63,694 bases of DNA, from positions 1 through 63,694 of the forward strand of contig JABVCK010000012.1 of the NCBI GenBank assembly GCA_013540605.1. Reading direction: 5' to 3'. Under the pieces are notes generated by a model. It was not told the origin of the DNA and made no database searches. It saw only the letters and a list, made by a program, of their open reading frames with translations. Both the position numbers and the translations under genes were made by a program. This DNA is from Bacillota bacterium. GTDB taxonomy: Bacteria > Bacillota > Clostridia > Ch29. Below, piece by piece: positions 8,820 to 17,739 of this stretch (positions within the stretch are counted from its first letter, which is position 1; every line of letters starts with the position of its first letter).

Positions 8820-9524
8820 CTAAATATCAATTACATATTTAAAGCAATCTGTACGGTAGATTATTTCTGTATACTCCAGGACTGTGTCTGTTTTTTTATC
8901 AATGCAACTCGATACTAAAATCAGCAGGGGAATTAGATTGGAACATGCAAAGATTTTTCTTTCATACTCAGTTGGAAAGGAAACGCTTAAAATACTTTTC
9001 CGGGAATAAAATTCATAATATCCCTGGGAATTGTAATAGGCAAACATGGACTTGATATTTCTTCCAGCTTCATCTATATCATTAAATACAGATTTGGCAA
9101 CATAGGATATGTGCAGCGCCGTGGGCGTGTCATCAATAATCCTTAATCTTCCGATCTTAAAAACTCTATCTGAACTATCTACTCTTAAAAAATTAAAAAT
9201 TTTTTTGTCATAGATGATTTCTTCACAAAATATGTTCCTGGTTTCAAATTTACAGCCCATGCCTGCCATCTTCTTACTAAAACTCACATCACCGGAAAGA
9301 ACCAGGTTTATTTGTTTTTGCCGGTTTTTTACAAAACTCCCTTTCCCCTGTTTTGAGTATATATATCCCATTTCCTGAAGCCTTTCATAAGCTTTGCGGA
9401 CGGTGATCCTTGGAACCCTATAGAGGTCTGCCAATTCATTCTCAGAAGGTAATTTGTCGTTTGGCTTATATCTATCGGCCTGAATATCAAGAATTATTTG
9501 GTCGATTATTTCAATCTCGTTCAT
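8820..9524 (-). CDS. GntR-family regulator with UTRA domain, PhnF-like
   Basis: Transcriptional regulator of the HutC/PhnF subfamily, about 234 residues from the ATG at 9524 (GGGGGT site). The N-terminal winged helix (residues 1-70) has NDKLPSENELADLYRVPRIT and ends in IYSKQGKGSFV; the rest is a UTRA ligand-binding domain. It lies between the C-P lyase genes and the importer genes, with a hairpin before it and the phnD promoter after it. By analogy with PhnF it probably senses a phosphonate-related ligand and represses the phn promoters; the shared dyad at 8753 and 17746 is its likely operator. Confidence 0.82.
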   Translation of the reverse strand: MNEIEIIDQIILDIQADRYKPNDKLPSENELADLYRVPRITVRKAYERLQEMGYIYSKQGKGSFVKNRQKQINLVLSGDVSFSKKMAGMGCKFETRNIFCEEIIYDKKIFNFLRVDSSDRVFKIGRLRIIDDTPTALHISYVAKSVFNDIDEAGRNIKSMFAYYNSQGYYEFYSRKSILSVSFPTEYERKIFACSNLIPLLILVSSCIDKKTDTVLEYTEIIYRTDCFKYVIDI

Positions 9525-9649
9525 TATTAATACCCCCATAACAAATTATTCTTGTAGTTAATTTTAATAGATGAATGTAAAGGACATATTAGAAATAGGT
9601 TAAGATACATAAAAAATAAAAAATCATTAGCAGGATAATTAGCAGGATA

Positions 9650-9694
9650 TTAGAATAATGAGCCAGGCTTTGCAAACCCGGCTCATTATTCTAA
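9650..9694 (-). terminator. Hairpin at the end of the C-P lyase operon
   Basis: A perfect 15-bp inverted repeat (arms 9650-9664 and 9680-9694, TTAGAATAATGAGCC and its complement) lies 6 bp after the stop of the phosphatase gene at 9701. It has no long T run but is strong enough to end transcription or protect the 3' end. It separates the phnG operon from the GntR gene. Confidence 0.65.
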
Positions 9695-9700
9695 TGACAT

Positions 9701-10501
9701 CTATTTAATTGTGGGGAGGATAAAATACTTTGCCATGATATCATCATAAATGTCCACCGAGGAGCAAGCCATAAAAACCACGGGGTTTCCGGTTAGATCT
9801 AAATAATCATCATAAATAGAATTATAATACCCGCCAACCTCCTGGAGAATAATACCTGCCGCCGCAAAATCCCAGGCTTTCAACTTAGCTGAAATATAAA
9901 CTTGAATTTCCCCTAAGGCAATTTTGCAAATAGCCAGCGATGCCACTCCCCAGGACCTGTGACCTCTGATATCCCGGGCCAGGTCAAAAACCTTCACATT
10001 ATGTTTATAATAAAAAATCTCAATACTATTGAGACTGGCATCCAAAATACACTCTTTCAACTCAACTTCACCCAGCTTTTTCAGCCGCCTTCCGTTCAGG
10101 CCCGCCCCCTGGCCGGCTACCCCCCAATAGAGGTCATCCTGCATCACATCATATACCAGGCCGAAAACAGGTTTACTATCCTTATACAGGGCCACGGATA
10201 TGGCAAAACATCTTTGCCAGGATACAAAATTGGTTGTTCCATCGATAGGATCTATGATCCAAACAAAACCTTCCAGGTTTTCGTTGTTTTCTCTTTCTTC
10301 AGAAATATACTTATGGCCAGGATATTTCTCTGCAATATTTGCTATTAAATATTTTTCTATTATCAGGTCATATTCTGTCAGCAGTTCCCTGTGGTCCCCA
10401 TTTTTATACTCACAGGCCACTTCCCGGCACAAAGCATCCCGCAGAATGCCACCGGCCTCCAAAACGATTTTTTTTGCAAACTCTAACAGTTCACTGTTCA
10501 T
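9701..10501 (-). CDS. Inositol-monophosphatase-family phosphatase of the phn operon
   Basis: Mg-dependent sugar-phosphate phosphatase, 266 residues. Metal-binding motifs are present in order: the E of YISEERENNE (about residue 68), WIIDPIDGTTNF (about 84-95) and WDFAAAGIILQEVGG (about 205-220). Its ATG overlaps the stop codon of the PHP gene (ATGA), so it belongs to the C-P lyase operon and is its last gene. The substrate cannot be read from sequence; a ribose phosphate made by the C-P lyase pathway, or a phosphorylated phosphonate, is plausible. Confidence 0.8.
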   Translation of the reverse strand: MNSELLEFAKKIVLEAGGILRDALCREVACEYKNGDHRELLTEYDLIIEKYLIANIAEKYPGHKYISEERENNENLEGFVWIIDPIDGTTNFVSWQRCFAISVALYKDSKPVFGLVYDVMQDDLYWGVAGQGAGLNGRRLKKLGEVELKECILDASLNSIEIFYYKHNVKVFDLARDIRGHRSWGVASLAICKIALGEIQVYISAKLKAWDFAAAGIILQEVGGYYNSIYDDYLDLTGNPVVFMACSSVDIYDDIMAKYFILPTIK

Positions 10502-11310
10502 AAGAACTCCCTCACATATTCCGGCGGAACCGACAATTCGCCGATATCGGTCCGGCCGCCGTAATTGCCGTGAAAATCACTGCCGCCGCTTAAAATCATG
10601 TTATACTTAAAAGCATATTCCATTATCCTCTTATGATCATTGGCACAATGGTCTTCATGATATAACTCCAGCCCGTCTAAATCTACCTCACGCAGTTCTT
10701 CAATGATGTCAAAAGAACCCGACTGACCGGGATGGGCCAGGATAGCCGTACCTTTATCCTGCTTGACAGCTTCCACTGCCTTAAAGGCATCGACATATTC
10801 GATATCTCCGGCACAGATACCATTGTTCTTAAAAAGTGCTGTATATAAGTCGGAATAAATAGCATCTGTGTACCCTTTTTCCATCAGAACAGCCATAATG
10901 TGCTGTTTATAAATGCAGGTGCTGTTTCTGGCTTTGGCCTTTACTTCCTCCAGACTGATACTGTATCCGTTTTCCACCAGATTGCCTATTTGCCAGATAC
11001 AATTCGCATGTCTCCTCCGGATTATCGGGTCACATAATTTACGGATATTGGCAGCATTTAAATCGAAATTATATCCCAGGATATGTATTTTTTGTTTCCT
11101 TTTAAAGTCATAGGCTGATATTTCTATGCCCGGGATAACCTTTACTCCGTATTTTTCCCCTATTGATATCGCCTTTTTCAGACCGGCAGTTGTATCATGG
11201 TCCACTATCCCCAGATAGCGCACCCCGTTTTCCCGGGCCCTTTCCATAGTTTCTTCCAGGGAATAATCGCTATCCGAGATATTTGTATGGACATGCAAAT
11301 CCATTCGCAT
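10498..11310 (-). CDS. PHP-domain phosphoesterase, probable cyclic ribose-phosphate hydrolase
   Basis: Metal-dependent phosphoesterase of the PHP superfamily, 270 residues. The metal ligands DLHVHTNISD (residues 4-13), VDHD, the H of AHPGQSG and the final SDFHG are all visible. A PHP enzyme of this family from Eggerthella lenta (PhnPP) opens 5-phosphoribose 1,2-cyclic phosphate and removes the 2-phosphate to give ribose 5-phosphate. This gene lies inside the C-P lyase operon, which has no phnP or phnN, so the same role is likely. RBS AGGAGG precedes the ATG. Confidence 0.82.
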   Translation of the reverse strand: MRMDLHVHTNISDSDYSLEETMERARENGVRYLGIVDHDTTAGLKKAISIGEKYGVKVIPGIEISAYDFKRKQKIHILGYNFDLNAANIRKLCDPIIRRRHANCIWQIGNLVENGYSISLEEVKAKARNSTCIYKQHIMAVLMEKGYTDAIYSDLYTALFKNNGICAGDIEYVDAFKAVEAVKQDKGTAILAHPGQSGSFDIIEELREVDLDGLELYHEDHCANDHKRIMEYAFKYNMILSGGSDFHGNYGGRTDIGELSVPPEYVREFL

Positions 11311-11321
11311 TTGAGCACCTC

Positions 11322-12038
11322 CTAGAGCACCGCTGTATTGTCAAGGACAAACTTTCCGGTCCTCATGCTGAATTCCCTGTCGCAAATACCCTCCATAAAT
11401 TCCAGGTCATGAAAAATACCAATCATCGAAGTCCCTTCCGCTTTTAATTTTCTCAGTAGGATTTTAACCTTTTCTTTGGATTCATTATCCAGGGAAGCGG
11501 TCGGCTCATCGAGGAGAAGAAGTCTGGGCCTTTTAACCATGGCACCGGCAATGCTCAATCTGAGCTTTTCACCCCCGGAAAAAGTATTGGGATAAGTATC
11601 CCACAGCTCCTTATCCAGTTCAAAATGAGTCAGCATATTCCGGGCCTCTTCTTCAGCATATTCCGGGTCATACCCCATATCCAGAACAGCCTGTTCTACG
11701 ATTTCACGGGCGGTTGTCCGGGGCATGACATTTAAAAACTGGGAAACATAACCTATTTCCTTTTTCCTTAAGTGGATTAATTGCCTTTCGGTAGCTTGAG
11801 CCAGGTCAATGACACCGTATAATCGCGAATTGTACCATATATTTCCCTCTTTCGGAATATATGTCCGGTAAATGCATTTTAAAATAGTAGATTTCCCCGA
11901 ACCACTCCTGCCTGTAATACCGATAAACTCCCCTTCATACAAGTCGAAACTTATGTCCTGACATCCTTTGATGCGTTTGCCCAGATTATGCAGCTCAAAA
12001 AACTTACCCAAGTTTGCGATTTTGATTATTTCTCTCAT
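11322..12038 (-). CDS. phnL: C-P lyase ABC-like subunit PhnL
   Basis: ATP-binding protein of the C-P lyase core machinery, 238 residues. Walker A GRSGSGKST (about residue 42), signature SGGEKLRLSIAGAM (about 149) and Walker B RLLLLDEPTASLD are intact. PhnL is not a transporter ATPase; with PhnK it docks on the PhnGHIJ complex. It lies between the hexapeptide transferase and the PHP gene. Confidence 0.9.
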   Translation of the reverse strand: MREIIKIANLGKFFELHNLGKRIKGCQDISFDLYEGEFIGITGRSGSGKSTILKCIYRTYIPKEGNIWYNSRLYGVIDLAQATERQLIHLRKKEIGYVSQFLNVMPRTTAREIVEQAVLDMGYDPEYAEEEARNMLTHFELDKELWDTYPNTFSGGEKLRLSIAGAMVKRPRLLLLDEPTASLDNESKEKVKILLRKLKAEGTSMIGIFHDLEFMEGICDREFSMRTGKFVLDNTAVL

Positions 12039-12046
12039 AAGCCCAC

Positions 12047-12670
12047 CTATTCTTCATAATATTTGTCAACAAAATCCTCCACATTAAGGGTAAAGTCCCG
12101 TAAACGTTCTTTGATAGTCTGGTAGGACCAATACCACCATTGAATTTTTTCCAGCTTTTTTATTATCTCATCGCTGAATCTCTTGCGGATAGCCCTGGCC
12201 GGAACACCGGCAACTATTGTATACGGCTCCACATCCTTGGTAACCACTGCCCCGCTGCCTACAACCGCCCCATTGCCTATTTTTACTCCGGGCATGATAA
12301 TGGCGTTGTGCCCCAGCCAGACATCATGGCCTATCTGCACTATTTGTGAGGCCCGCCAGCGAAATATTTCTTCATCATCAACAGTATCAAACCCATACAG
12401 TTTTCTTCGATAGGTAAAATGATGCAAAGTTGGCCTGTTCATGGGATGATGAGTGGGTCCTATCCGGACACCGGTGGCTATATTAACAAAATTACCTATT
12501 CTCGCATTTTGAATCTGGTTATAGCCTGAAGTATACGAATAATCGCCGAACTCTACGTTATCCCAGTAATTATGAGGTCCTATTTCGGTCCATTTTCCCA
12601 ATTCAGTATTTTTTAAGTGGCAATTTTCATGGACTGTAGGCCTTTCGGACAGTTCTTTTTTCCCAATCAT
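12047..12670 (-). CDS. Phosphonate-locus hexapeptide-repeat transferase
   Basis: Left-handed beta-helix acyltransferase, 207 residues, of the family regularly found in phn operons. Hexapeptide repeats are visible throughout, for example NYWDNVEFGDYSYTSG and, near the C terminus, PGVKIGNGAVVGSGAVVTKDVEPY; the catalytic histidine is probably in RIGPTHHPMNRP. E. coli uses the unrelated GNAT enzyme PhnO to acetylate aminophosphonates; this protein may fill that role, but this is not shown by sequence. Confidence 0.82.
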   Translation of the reverse strand: MIGKKELSERPTVHENCHLKNTELGKWTEIGPHNYWDNVEFGDYSYTSGYNQIQNARIGNFVNIATGVRIGPTHHPMNRPTLHHFTYRRKLYGFDTVDDEEIFRWRASQIVQIGHDVWLGHNAIIMPGVKIGNGAVVGSGAVVTKDVEPYTIVAGVPARAIRKRFSDEIIKKLEKIQWWYWSYQTIKERLRDFTLNVEDFVDKYYEE

Positions 12671-12682
12671 TATTTCACCCCT

Positions 12683-13858
12683 TCAACCAATATAGTTAAG
12701 CTTGGAGATTAACCGGCCGTCAACGAATACGGCAGTAATGACCGGAAAATCTTCCTCTGTTTTTTCTATTATAATTATGTCTCCCTTACGGCCTTCACTG
12801 AGGGAACCGTACTCTTCACTGATGCCCACAGCTTTAGCTGGGTTGACCGTTACCAGTTTAAACATATCCACCAGGTTTCTGCCGTATTTTTTATGCAGCA
12901 GGAACACTGCATGCAGTAATGAAGCAGGGTAATAGTCACTGCACAGGATATCAATGCATCCCTGCTCTATTGCTTCGGCTGCCGATAAATTACCGGTATG
13001 GGAGCCGCCCAGTAAAACATTGGGCGCTCCGGCTGCCGTATACATACCCCTTTCCTTAGCTGCTCTGGCCACTTCTATGGTAATAGGAAATTCAGAGATC
13101 ACTGTACCATAGCTTCTAACCAGGTCCAATTTTTCCACTGTATCGTCATCATGGGAGGCAACTGGCACATTATATTCACCGGCAATCCTGGCAATTGTTC
13201 CGATTGTGTCCAGGTCTAATTTTTGTTTGTTCTGATATTCCTTGATGTGGATTTCTATTTCGTCATCATTCATATCCTCGTATCCTTTGATTATCTCCTT
13301 GTAAATTTCCAGGTTTCTGTACTGCCCCTGCCCCGGGGTATGGTCCATAAAGGAGAGCAGGTGGATTTTCCTTTGCTTTATATAGTTCAGTAAATATTCC
13401 ACATGGTCGACATTATCGATTTCATAGCGGGCATGGAATTTATGGTGAATCAAATTACTTTTCCCATTGATTTCCTCAATCGTTTCTACCAGCTTTTTTA
13501 CATTTTCTGCGTTCCTTATTTTTTTGGGAGTAAAGAAGGAGTCCTTCATCAGGGATAGGGAATGATACATTGTAGTTACGCCCTGGTTTATCAACTGTTT
13601 TTCTATTTCCCTGACGGCCATTTTAAAATCCAGGATACTGGCCGGCCTCGGTGCCGCCATATGCTCTATATAATCAGAATGAATATCTATAAAACCGGGA
13701 GACACATAACCTCCCCGGGCATCAATCACTTCCAGCCCGTCTTTTTTTATTTCCCCGGCGGGAGCAATTTTATTTATCCGGCCATTTTTAATCAACAGCT
13801 CGTAGTTTTCTGCTATTCTATCTTCGAATACCAGCTTTCCATTGCTTATCAGATACAT
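12683..13858 (-). CDS. phnM: PhnM, ribose-triphosphate phosphonate diphosphatase
   Basis: Amidohydrolase-superfamily enzyme, 391 residues, that removes pyrophosphate from alpha-D-ribose 1-methylphosphonate 5-triphosphate before C-P bond cleavage. The metal-binding GFIDIHSDYIEH motif is at about residue 57, a carboxylate-rich barrel follows, and ASHDDDT is at about 235. The C terminus shows the small-domain strand EGRKGDIIIIE. GGGAGGAG precedes the ATG. Confidence 0.93.
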   Translation of the reverse strand: MYLISNGKLVFEDRIAENYELLIKNGRINKIAPAGEIKKDGLEVIDARGGYVSPGFIDIHSDYIEHMAAPRPASILDFKMAVREIEKQLINQGVTTMYHSLSLMKDSFFTPKKIRNAENVKKLVETIEEINGKSNLIHHKFHARYEIDNVDHVEYLLNYIKQRKIHLLSFMDHTPGQGQYRNLEIYKEIIKGYEDMNDDEIEIHIKEYQNKQKLDLDTIGTIARIAGEYNVPVASHDDDTVEKLDLVRSYGTVISEFPITIEVARAAKERGMYTAAGAPNVLLGGSHTGNLSAAEAIEQGCIDILCSDYYPASLLHAVFLLHKKYGRNLVDMFKLVTVNPAKAVGISEEYGSLSEGRKGDIIIIEKTEEDFPVITAVFVDGRLISKLNYIG

Positions 13859-13875
13859 TGGCTCTCCTCCCTGAA

Positions 13876-14721
13876 CTACAATAGTGAATAGACCAGTTGT
13901 TGGGTATAGGCATGCTGTGGGTCTTCCAATACCTGGTCTGTTAATCCCTGTTCAATTATCCTCCCGTTGAGCATCACAATAGTTCTGTCGGCTAACATGC
14001 GAATCACCCCCAAATCGTGGGAAACTACAATCATGCTTATTTTTAAATCCCGCTGAATTCTTTTTATCAGGTCCAGTACATTGGCCTGGACCGACAGATC
14101 AAGGCCTGTGGTTACTTCATCCAATAAGAGGATAGGCGGATTATTGGACAATGCTTTTGCAATTTGTACCCTCTGCTGCATCCCGCCGGAAAAATTCTCC
14201 GGGGCCTCTTTCATTCTGTAGTCAGGAATATTTACTTTTTTCAGCAATTCCCGGGCCCTTCCGGCCATAAAATCCACATTTCTGCTGCCTGCTCCTATTA
14301 ATTTTTCAGCAATATTTCCTACAGAAGAAAAATTCATCCGTAATCCCAGGTAGGGGTTTTGATAGACCATTCCAAAAAGGTGGTTCCTGATATATCTTTT
14401 TTGCTGGGATGTCTCGTTGAAAATATTGACAAGCCCATCCTTATATCCCTGTATGTATCCCTCTCCGCTGCTTATATCCTGGTCAAAGTAGAGGCATCTC
14501 AGCAGCGTTGATTTCCCGGAGCCAGATTCCCCCACTACTCCCAGTATTTCTGCCGGGTATATTTCCAGCGAAATATTCTGACAGGCATATACCGTTTGGC
14601 AAAAGGGACAATAATTTCCCACCAGTTTTTCTTTCTGCACACCCTGGCAGTTGAGGCAACCGTGCCCAAACCTTTTATTCAGGCTTTTTACTGTTAAAAT
14701 AGGCTGTTCCTGCTGGTACAA
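13876..14721 (-). CDS. phnK: C-P lyase ABC-like subunit PhnK with a cysteine-rich insertion
   Basis: ATP-binding protein that docks on the C-P lyase core, about 281 residues. Walker A GESGSGKST, signature SGGMQQRVQIAKAL and Walker B ILLLDEVTTGLDLS are intact, and the HDLGVIRMLADR switch matches PhnK. Between the first strand and Walker A (about residues 17-45) is an insertion with two CxxC pairs (CLNC and CPFC), which E. coli PhnK lacks; it could hold zinc. The start is either GTG at 14730 or TTG at 14721; the AGAGGTG site favours TTG. Confidence 0.88.
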   Translation of the reverse strand: MYQQEQPILTVKSLNKRFGHGCLNCQGVQKEKLVGNYCPFCQTVYACQNISLEIYPAEILGVVGESGSGKSTLLRCLYFDQDISSGEGYIQGYKDGLVNIFNETSQQKRYIRNHLFGMVYQNPYLGLRMNFSSVGNIAEKLIGAGSRNVDFMAGRARELLKKVNIPDYRMKEAPENFSGGMQQRVQIAKALSNNPPILLLDEVTTGLDLSVQANVLDLIKRIQRDLKISMIVVSHDLGVIRMLADRTIVMLNGRIIEQGLTDQVLEDPQHAYTQQLVYSLL

Positions 14722-14732
14722 TTTTTTCACCT

Positions 14733-15575
14733 CTAGTCATCATTTTCATTGTTCAGCCGCTCAAGGCAATAACTCACATCATTACATTGGTAGTACTTTT
14801 CCTGTGTTTCTTCATCAATCAATTCATCCATAAATATTCCTTTAGCGCCGCATAACCGGCATACCCTGGCGCTCATATCTTCAACCTCAAAGGGATAATC
14901 CTCAAAGGCGAGGGACTGCACTTTTGTATAAGGTGGAACTGCATATATTTTTTTTTCTCTGCCGGCTCCCAGTAAAATCAGAGCTTTAGAACAATGCATT
15001 TTGGGATTGTCAAATCTGGGAATGGGGCTGGGAGCCATAACATAACGGTCGTTTACCAGGACCGGATGGTCGGCGCCGGTAGCCATCCTGCCATGCTGCA
15101 TAATCTGTTCGAATAGCATCAGCCAGATGCCGCTGTATTCCTGGTCGGCGTGCAGCCTTTTGGTTACATATTCACTGGGCTCTATTATTCTAAGGGGTTC
15201 CGGTAAAGGGACCTGTAAAACAATAATCTGGTCCTCCCGCAGTTCAGTTTCAGGTATCCTGTGCCGGCTCTGGATTATTGTAGCTTCTGCTGTTTTTTCA
15301 GTCTCTTTTATGCCTGTAGTAATTTTGATTAATTTTTTTATGTTAACGGCATTCACCGATTCATCGGTACCCTGGTCGATAACCTTGATTACGTCATCTG
15401 TACCCACCAATGATAATGTCAGCTGTAAGCCCCCTGTCCCCCATCCCCGGGCAATGGGCATTTCCCGGGAAGCAAAAGGAACCTGATACCCCGGAATGGC
15501 TATGGCCTTTAAAGTGGCCCTTCTTATTTCCCTCTTGGAACCTTCGTCAAAAAAGGCAAAATTATATTTGCTCAT
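14733..15575 (-). CDS. phnJ: PhnJ, radical SAM C-P lyase
   Basis: Catalytic subunit that breaks the carbon-phosphorus bond of ribose-1-phosphonate 5-phosphate, releasing the alkane and a cyclic ribose phosphate. 280 residues from the ATG at 15575, which overlaps the phnI stop (ATGA) and has GGGAGGAAG upstream. The C-terminal cysteine cluster is VCRLC, then a cysteine about 21 residues on (YQC) and another 6 further (SYC), the non-classical [4Fe-4S] and thiyl-radical arrangement of PhnJ. The N-terminal FAFFDEGSKREIRR is conserved. Confidence 0.96.
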   Translation of the reverse strand: MSKYNFAFFDEGSKREIRRATLKAIAIPGYQVPFASREMPIARGWGTGGLQLTLSLVGTDDVIKVIDQGTDESVNAVNIKKLIKITTGIKETEKTAEATIIQSRHRIPETELREDQIIVLQVPLPEPLRIIEPSEYVTKRLHADQEYSGIWLMLFEQIMQHGRMATGADHPVLVNDRYVMAPSPIPRFDNPKMHCSKALILLGAGREKKIYAVPPYTKVQSLAFEDYPFEVEDMSARVCRLCGAKGIFMDELIDEETQEKYYQCNDVSYCLERLNNENDD

Positions 15576-16678
15576 TCTTCTTCCTCCCACCTTTTTGTTT
15601 TTCTGACACTGTCAAGCTTGGACTGGAAGGTGACATAATGGGGAAGCTTTAAGTGGGATATAAAGCCGGTGGCCTCTACGCAGTCAATATGCATCAGAAC
15701 AAATTCCTCATTATGTACCGGGGAGTTTATATGACTTTTTTCCAGACAATTATCCAGCACGCTCATAGCGATTGCTTTTGTCTCATTTTGACCATAGCAG
15801 ATGCCATAACCTATACAAAACTCTATTTCTTTCCTGCCCATTTTCTTTTCTTTTACCTCCGGGATTAAAGACTCCACCTCGGTAACTTGAATTTCTCCGA
15901 TATAAACAGCGTCTTCATCAGTGTTTGAGTTCGCTATGGGATAATCGATGTAAACAGGTAAATAACCCACCCGCAGTTCTCCGACTGTCGGATGCAGAAT
16001 ACCATAGCCGCGAATTGCCGCATAGCCTAAAGCTGTTACTGCACCGGTCTCGCCCCGGGTTAGAATCTGCAATCGCTGACTTCTTGTGGTGGGAAACCGG
16101 ATGCTTTCCCTGGTAACATCCTGTGGCTCTGTATCATCATTGGCAGCTTGGGCAATAAGTCCTTCTGTTCTCAATAAATCTATAACCTTGGGCAGTTTGC
16201 CGCTGCTCTGCCGGCAATCCACTGCAGGGGTTCCGGTATATTTATTAATCCATTCCCGGATGTCTGCCAGATTTTCGTTATAAAGATCAAAGTCCAGTAA
16301 ACGGTGGGTATAATCATAATCGGCCCCCAGGATCTGTCCTCCCGGGATATCTTTGAAAGCTGCCGATATTCTCCTTTCCACCCGCATGTCTTCCGGATCT
16401 ATTGTTCTGGAATAATGCTTTCTGGGTAACGTTGACCGGTAAGCACGGATTAAAAAAGTAGCCTCCTCCGGGTTTCCCTCGGCCTGTTTAATGGCTAATG
16501 CTGCCAAATCTCTGGAATACAGGCTCCCTTCGGACATTATCTGGTCTATCAGACCCCGCATACAGCTTTTTATCGTCTCCACCTCAATAACCTTTTCATC
16601 TTTCAGACGCTCGTATCGAAGCCGCTTTATGGACTCTTCTATGGCTGCTGTCCCGCCCTTGACTGCTACATAACCCAT
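15572..16678 (-). CDS. phnI: C-P lyase core subunit PhnI
   Basis: 368-residue subunit with nucleosidase activity that, with PhnG, PhnH and PhnL, transfers the phosphonate to the ribose of ATP. Conserved stretches include YVAVKGGTAAIEES at the N terminus, and GADYDYTHRLLDFDLY and YPIANSNTDEDAVYIGEIQ in the core. The start ATG overlaps the phnH stop (TAATG) and its end overlaps phnJ, so translation is coupled along the operon. Confidence 0.95.
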   Translation of the reverse strand: MGYVAVKGGTAAIEESIKRLRYERLKDEKVIEVETIKSCMRGLIDQIMSEGSLYSRDLAALAIKQAEGNPEEATFLIRAYRSTLPRKHYSRTIDPEDMRVERRISAAFKDIPGGQILGADYDYTHRLLDFDLYNENLADIREWINKYTGTPAVDCRQSSGKLPKVIDLLRTEGLIAQAANDDTEPQDVTRESIRFPTTRSQRLQILTRGETGAVTALGYAAIRGYGILHPTVGELRVGYLPVYIDYPIANSNTDEDAVYIGEIQVTEVESLIPEVKEKKMGRKEIEFCIGYGICYGQNETKAIAMSVLDNCLEKSHINSPVHNEEFVLMHIDCVEATGFISHLKLPHYVTFQSKLDSVRKTKRWEEEE

Positions 16679-17277
16679 TAATTTTCACCTCTGCCCTGAA
16701 TACTTGTAGTTCTGGGAAAAGCCGCAATGTTATATTCTCTATCAACGAAGTACATTTCTATTCCCAGGGGGTATTCAATATTTTTATCAGCCCTTGGAGC
16801 CACCCAGTTGGCATCTGTCAAAATGCTGATGTAGTTTTCCTCTTTAATGCCCGGGCCCTTTAATACCAGGTCTTTATGGTTGGTAATTTTCTCTGCTTCA
16901 ATAATTACAGTGGCTGATAAATGGGGATTCACCAAATCACCTATTTTGCATTTTCTGATGGCGCTTTCTAATTCTTTACTGTTGGCATCACCCAGAACAA
17001 AAATGAAATCTGCCTCGTCAACGGGGACAGCCGATGAATAAGTCAATTGACTGATTTTTTCGGAAATTATTTCGGATTCTCCGCCCAGAACATGAAAACT
17101 GACTTCTGTATCCAGAAGCATCAGTGCCAAAACCAGCATTGCTTTATTGCATTCAACCGGCAGGTCCAATTTTTGACTTTCCTCACCGAGAGAATTTATT
17201 GTACCCGGCCTGGAAATACAGTCAATCAATTTACGGTAAGCTCTCTGGATATCATGGACATAATCAAATTTCATCAT
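16678..17277 (-). CDS. phnH: C-P lyase core subunit PhnH
   Basis: 199-residue subunit of the PhnGHIJ core complex, with a fold related to PLP enzymes but no cofactor. Conserved features are the N-terminal DIQRAYRKLIDCISRPGTI and the GTLVNPHLSATVII-like stretch (here KIGDLVNPHLSATVII) followed by LKGPGIKEE. It overlaps the 3' end of phnG by 14 bp and has AAGGGAG before its ATG. Confidence 0.93.
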   Translation of the reverse strand: MMKFDYVHDIQRAYRKLIDCISRPGTINSLGEESQKLDLPVECNKAMLVLALMLLDTEVSFHVLGGESEIISEKISQLTYSSAVPVDEADFIFVLGDANSKELESAIRKCKIGDLVNPHLSATVIIEAEKITNHKDLVLKGPGIKEENYISILTDANWVAPRADKNIEYPLGIEMYFVDREYNIAAFPRTTSIQGRGEN

Positions 17278-17710
17278 TTACACTCCCTTGTGCATCCATT
17301 GTTTCAAAGTTAACTCTTGTCTTGAGAAGACTGACCCTTTCATTTGCTTCTCTGTCTAAGATTCTTTTTTCTTCCTCCACCAATATCCGTTCCCATTTTT
17401 CGGTTTCTGCCAGACCGGCATTATATGCGGCATCTATAACGGCTAAGTGATAAGCCATCTCCGGTTTGTCATCCTGAACAATCCCCACACCCAGGACCCC
17501 TGCAACCTGGACTTTACATTCGGTAACCAAGACTTCTCCCAGATAAAACAGCTTCTTCTGTGAACTTTCTCTCATTTTAAGCATTATAAGGCCGTTATCA
17601 GGCTTCTGGATGGTTGTTACCGGGTATTTATTTATTATTTCATCGGCTAAAAGCTTAGCTGTTTGCTCATTACCTTTAACCAGAATGGTCGTCCTCCGTT
17701 TCCTCTTCAT
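17264..17710 (-). CDS. phnG: C-P lyase core subunit PhnG
   Basis: First gene of the C-P lyase operon, 148 residues. PhnG forms a dimer at the centre of the core complex and takes part in the ATP-dependent phosphonate-ribose coupling. Family features are the N-terminal RTTILVKGNEQTAKLLADEI, LGEVLVTECKV and GIVQDDKPEMAYHLAVIDA. AAGGAGG precedes the ATG at 17710, and the PhoP-type promoter lies 30-85 bp upstream. Confidence 0.92.
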   Translation of the reverse strand: MKRKRRTTILVKGNEQTAKLLADEIINKYPVTTIQKPDNGLIMLKMRESSQKKLFYLGEVLVTECKVQVAGVLGVGIVQDDKPEMAYHLAVIDAAYNAGLAETEKWERILVEEEKRILDREANERVSLLKTRVNFETMDAQGSVNDEI

Positions 17711-17739
17711 ACATAACCTCCTTATCCATTTTTGTCTTC

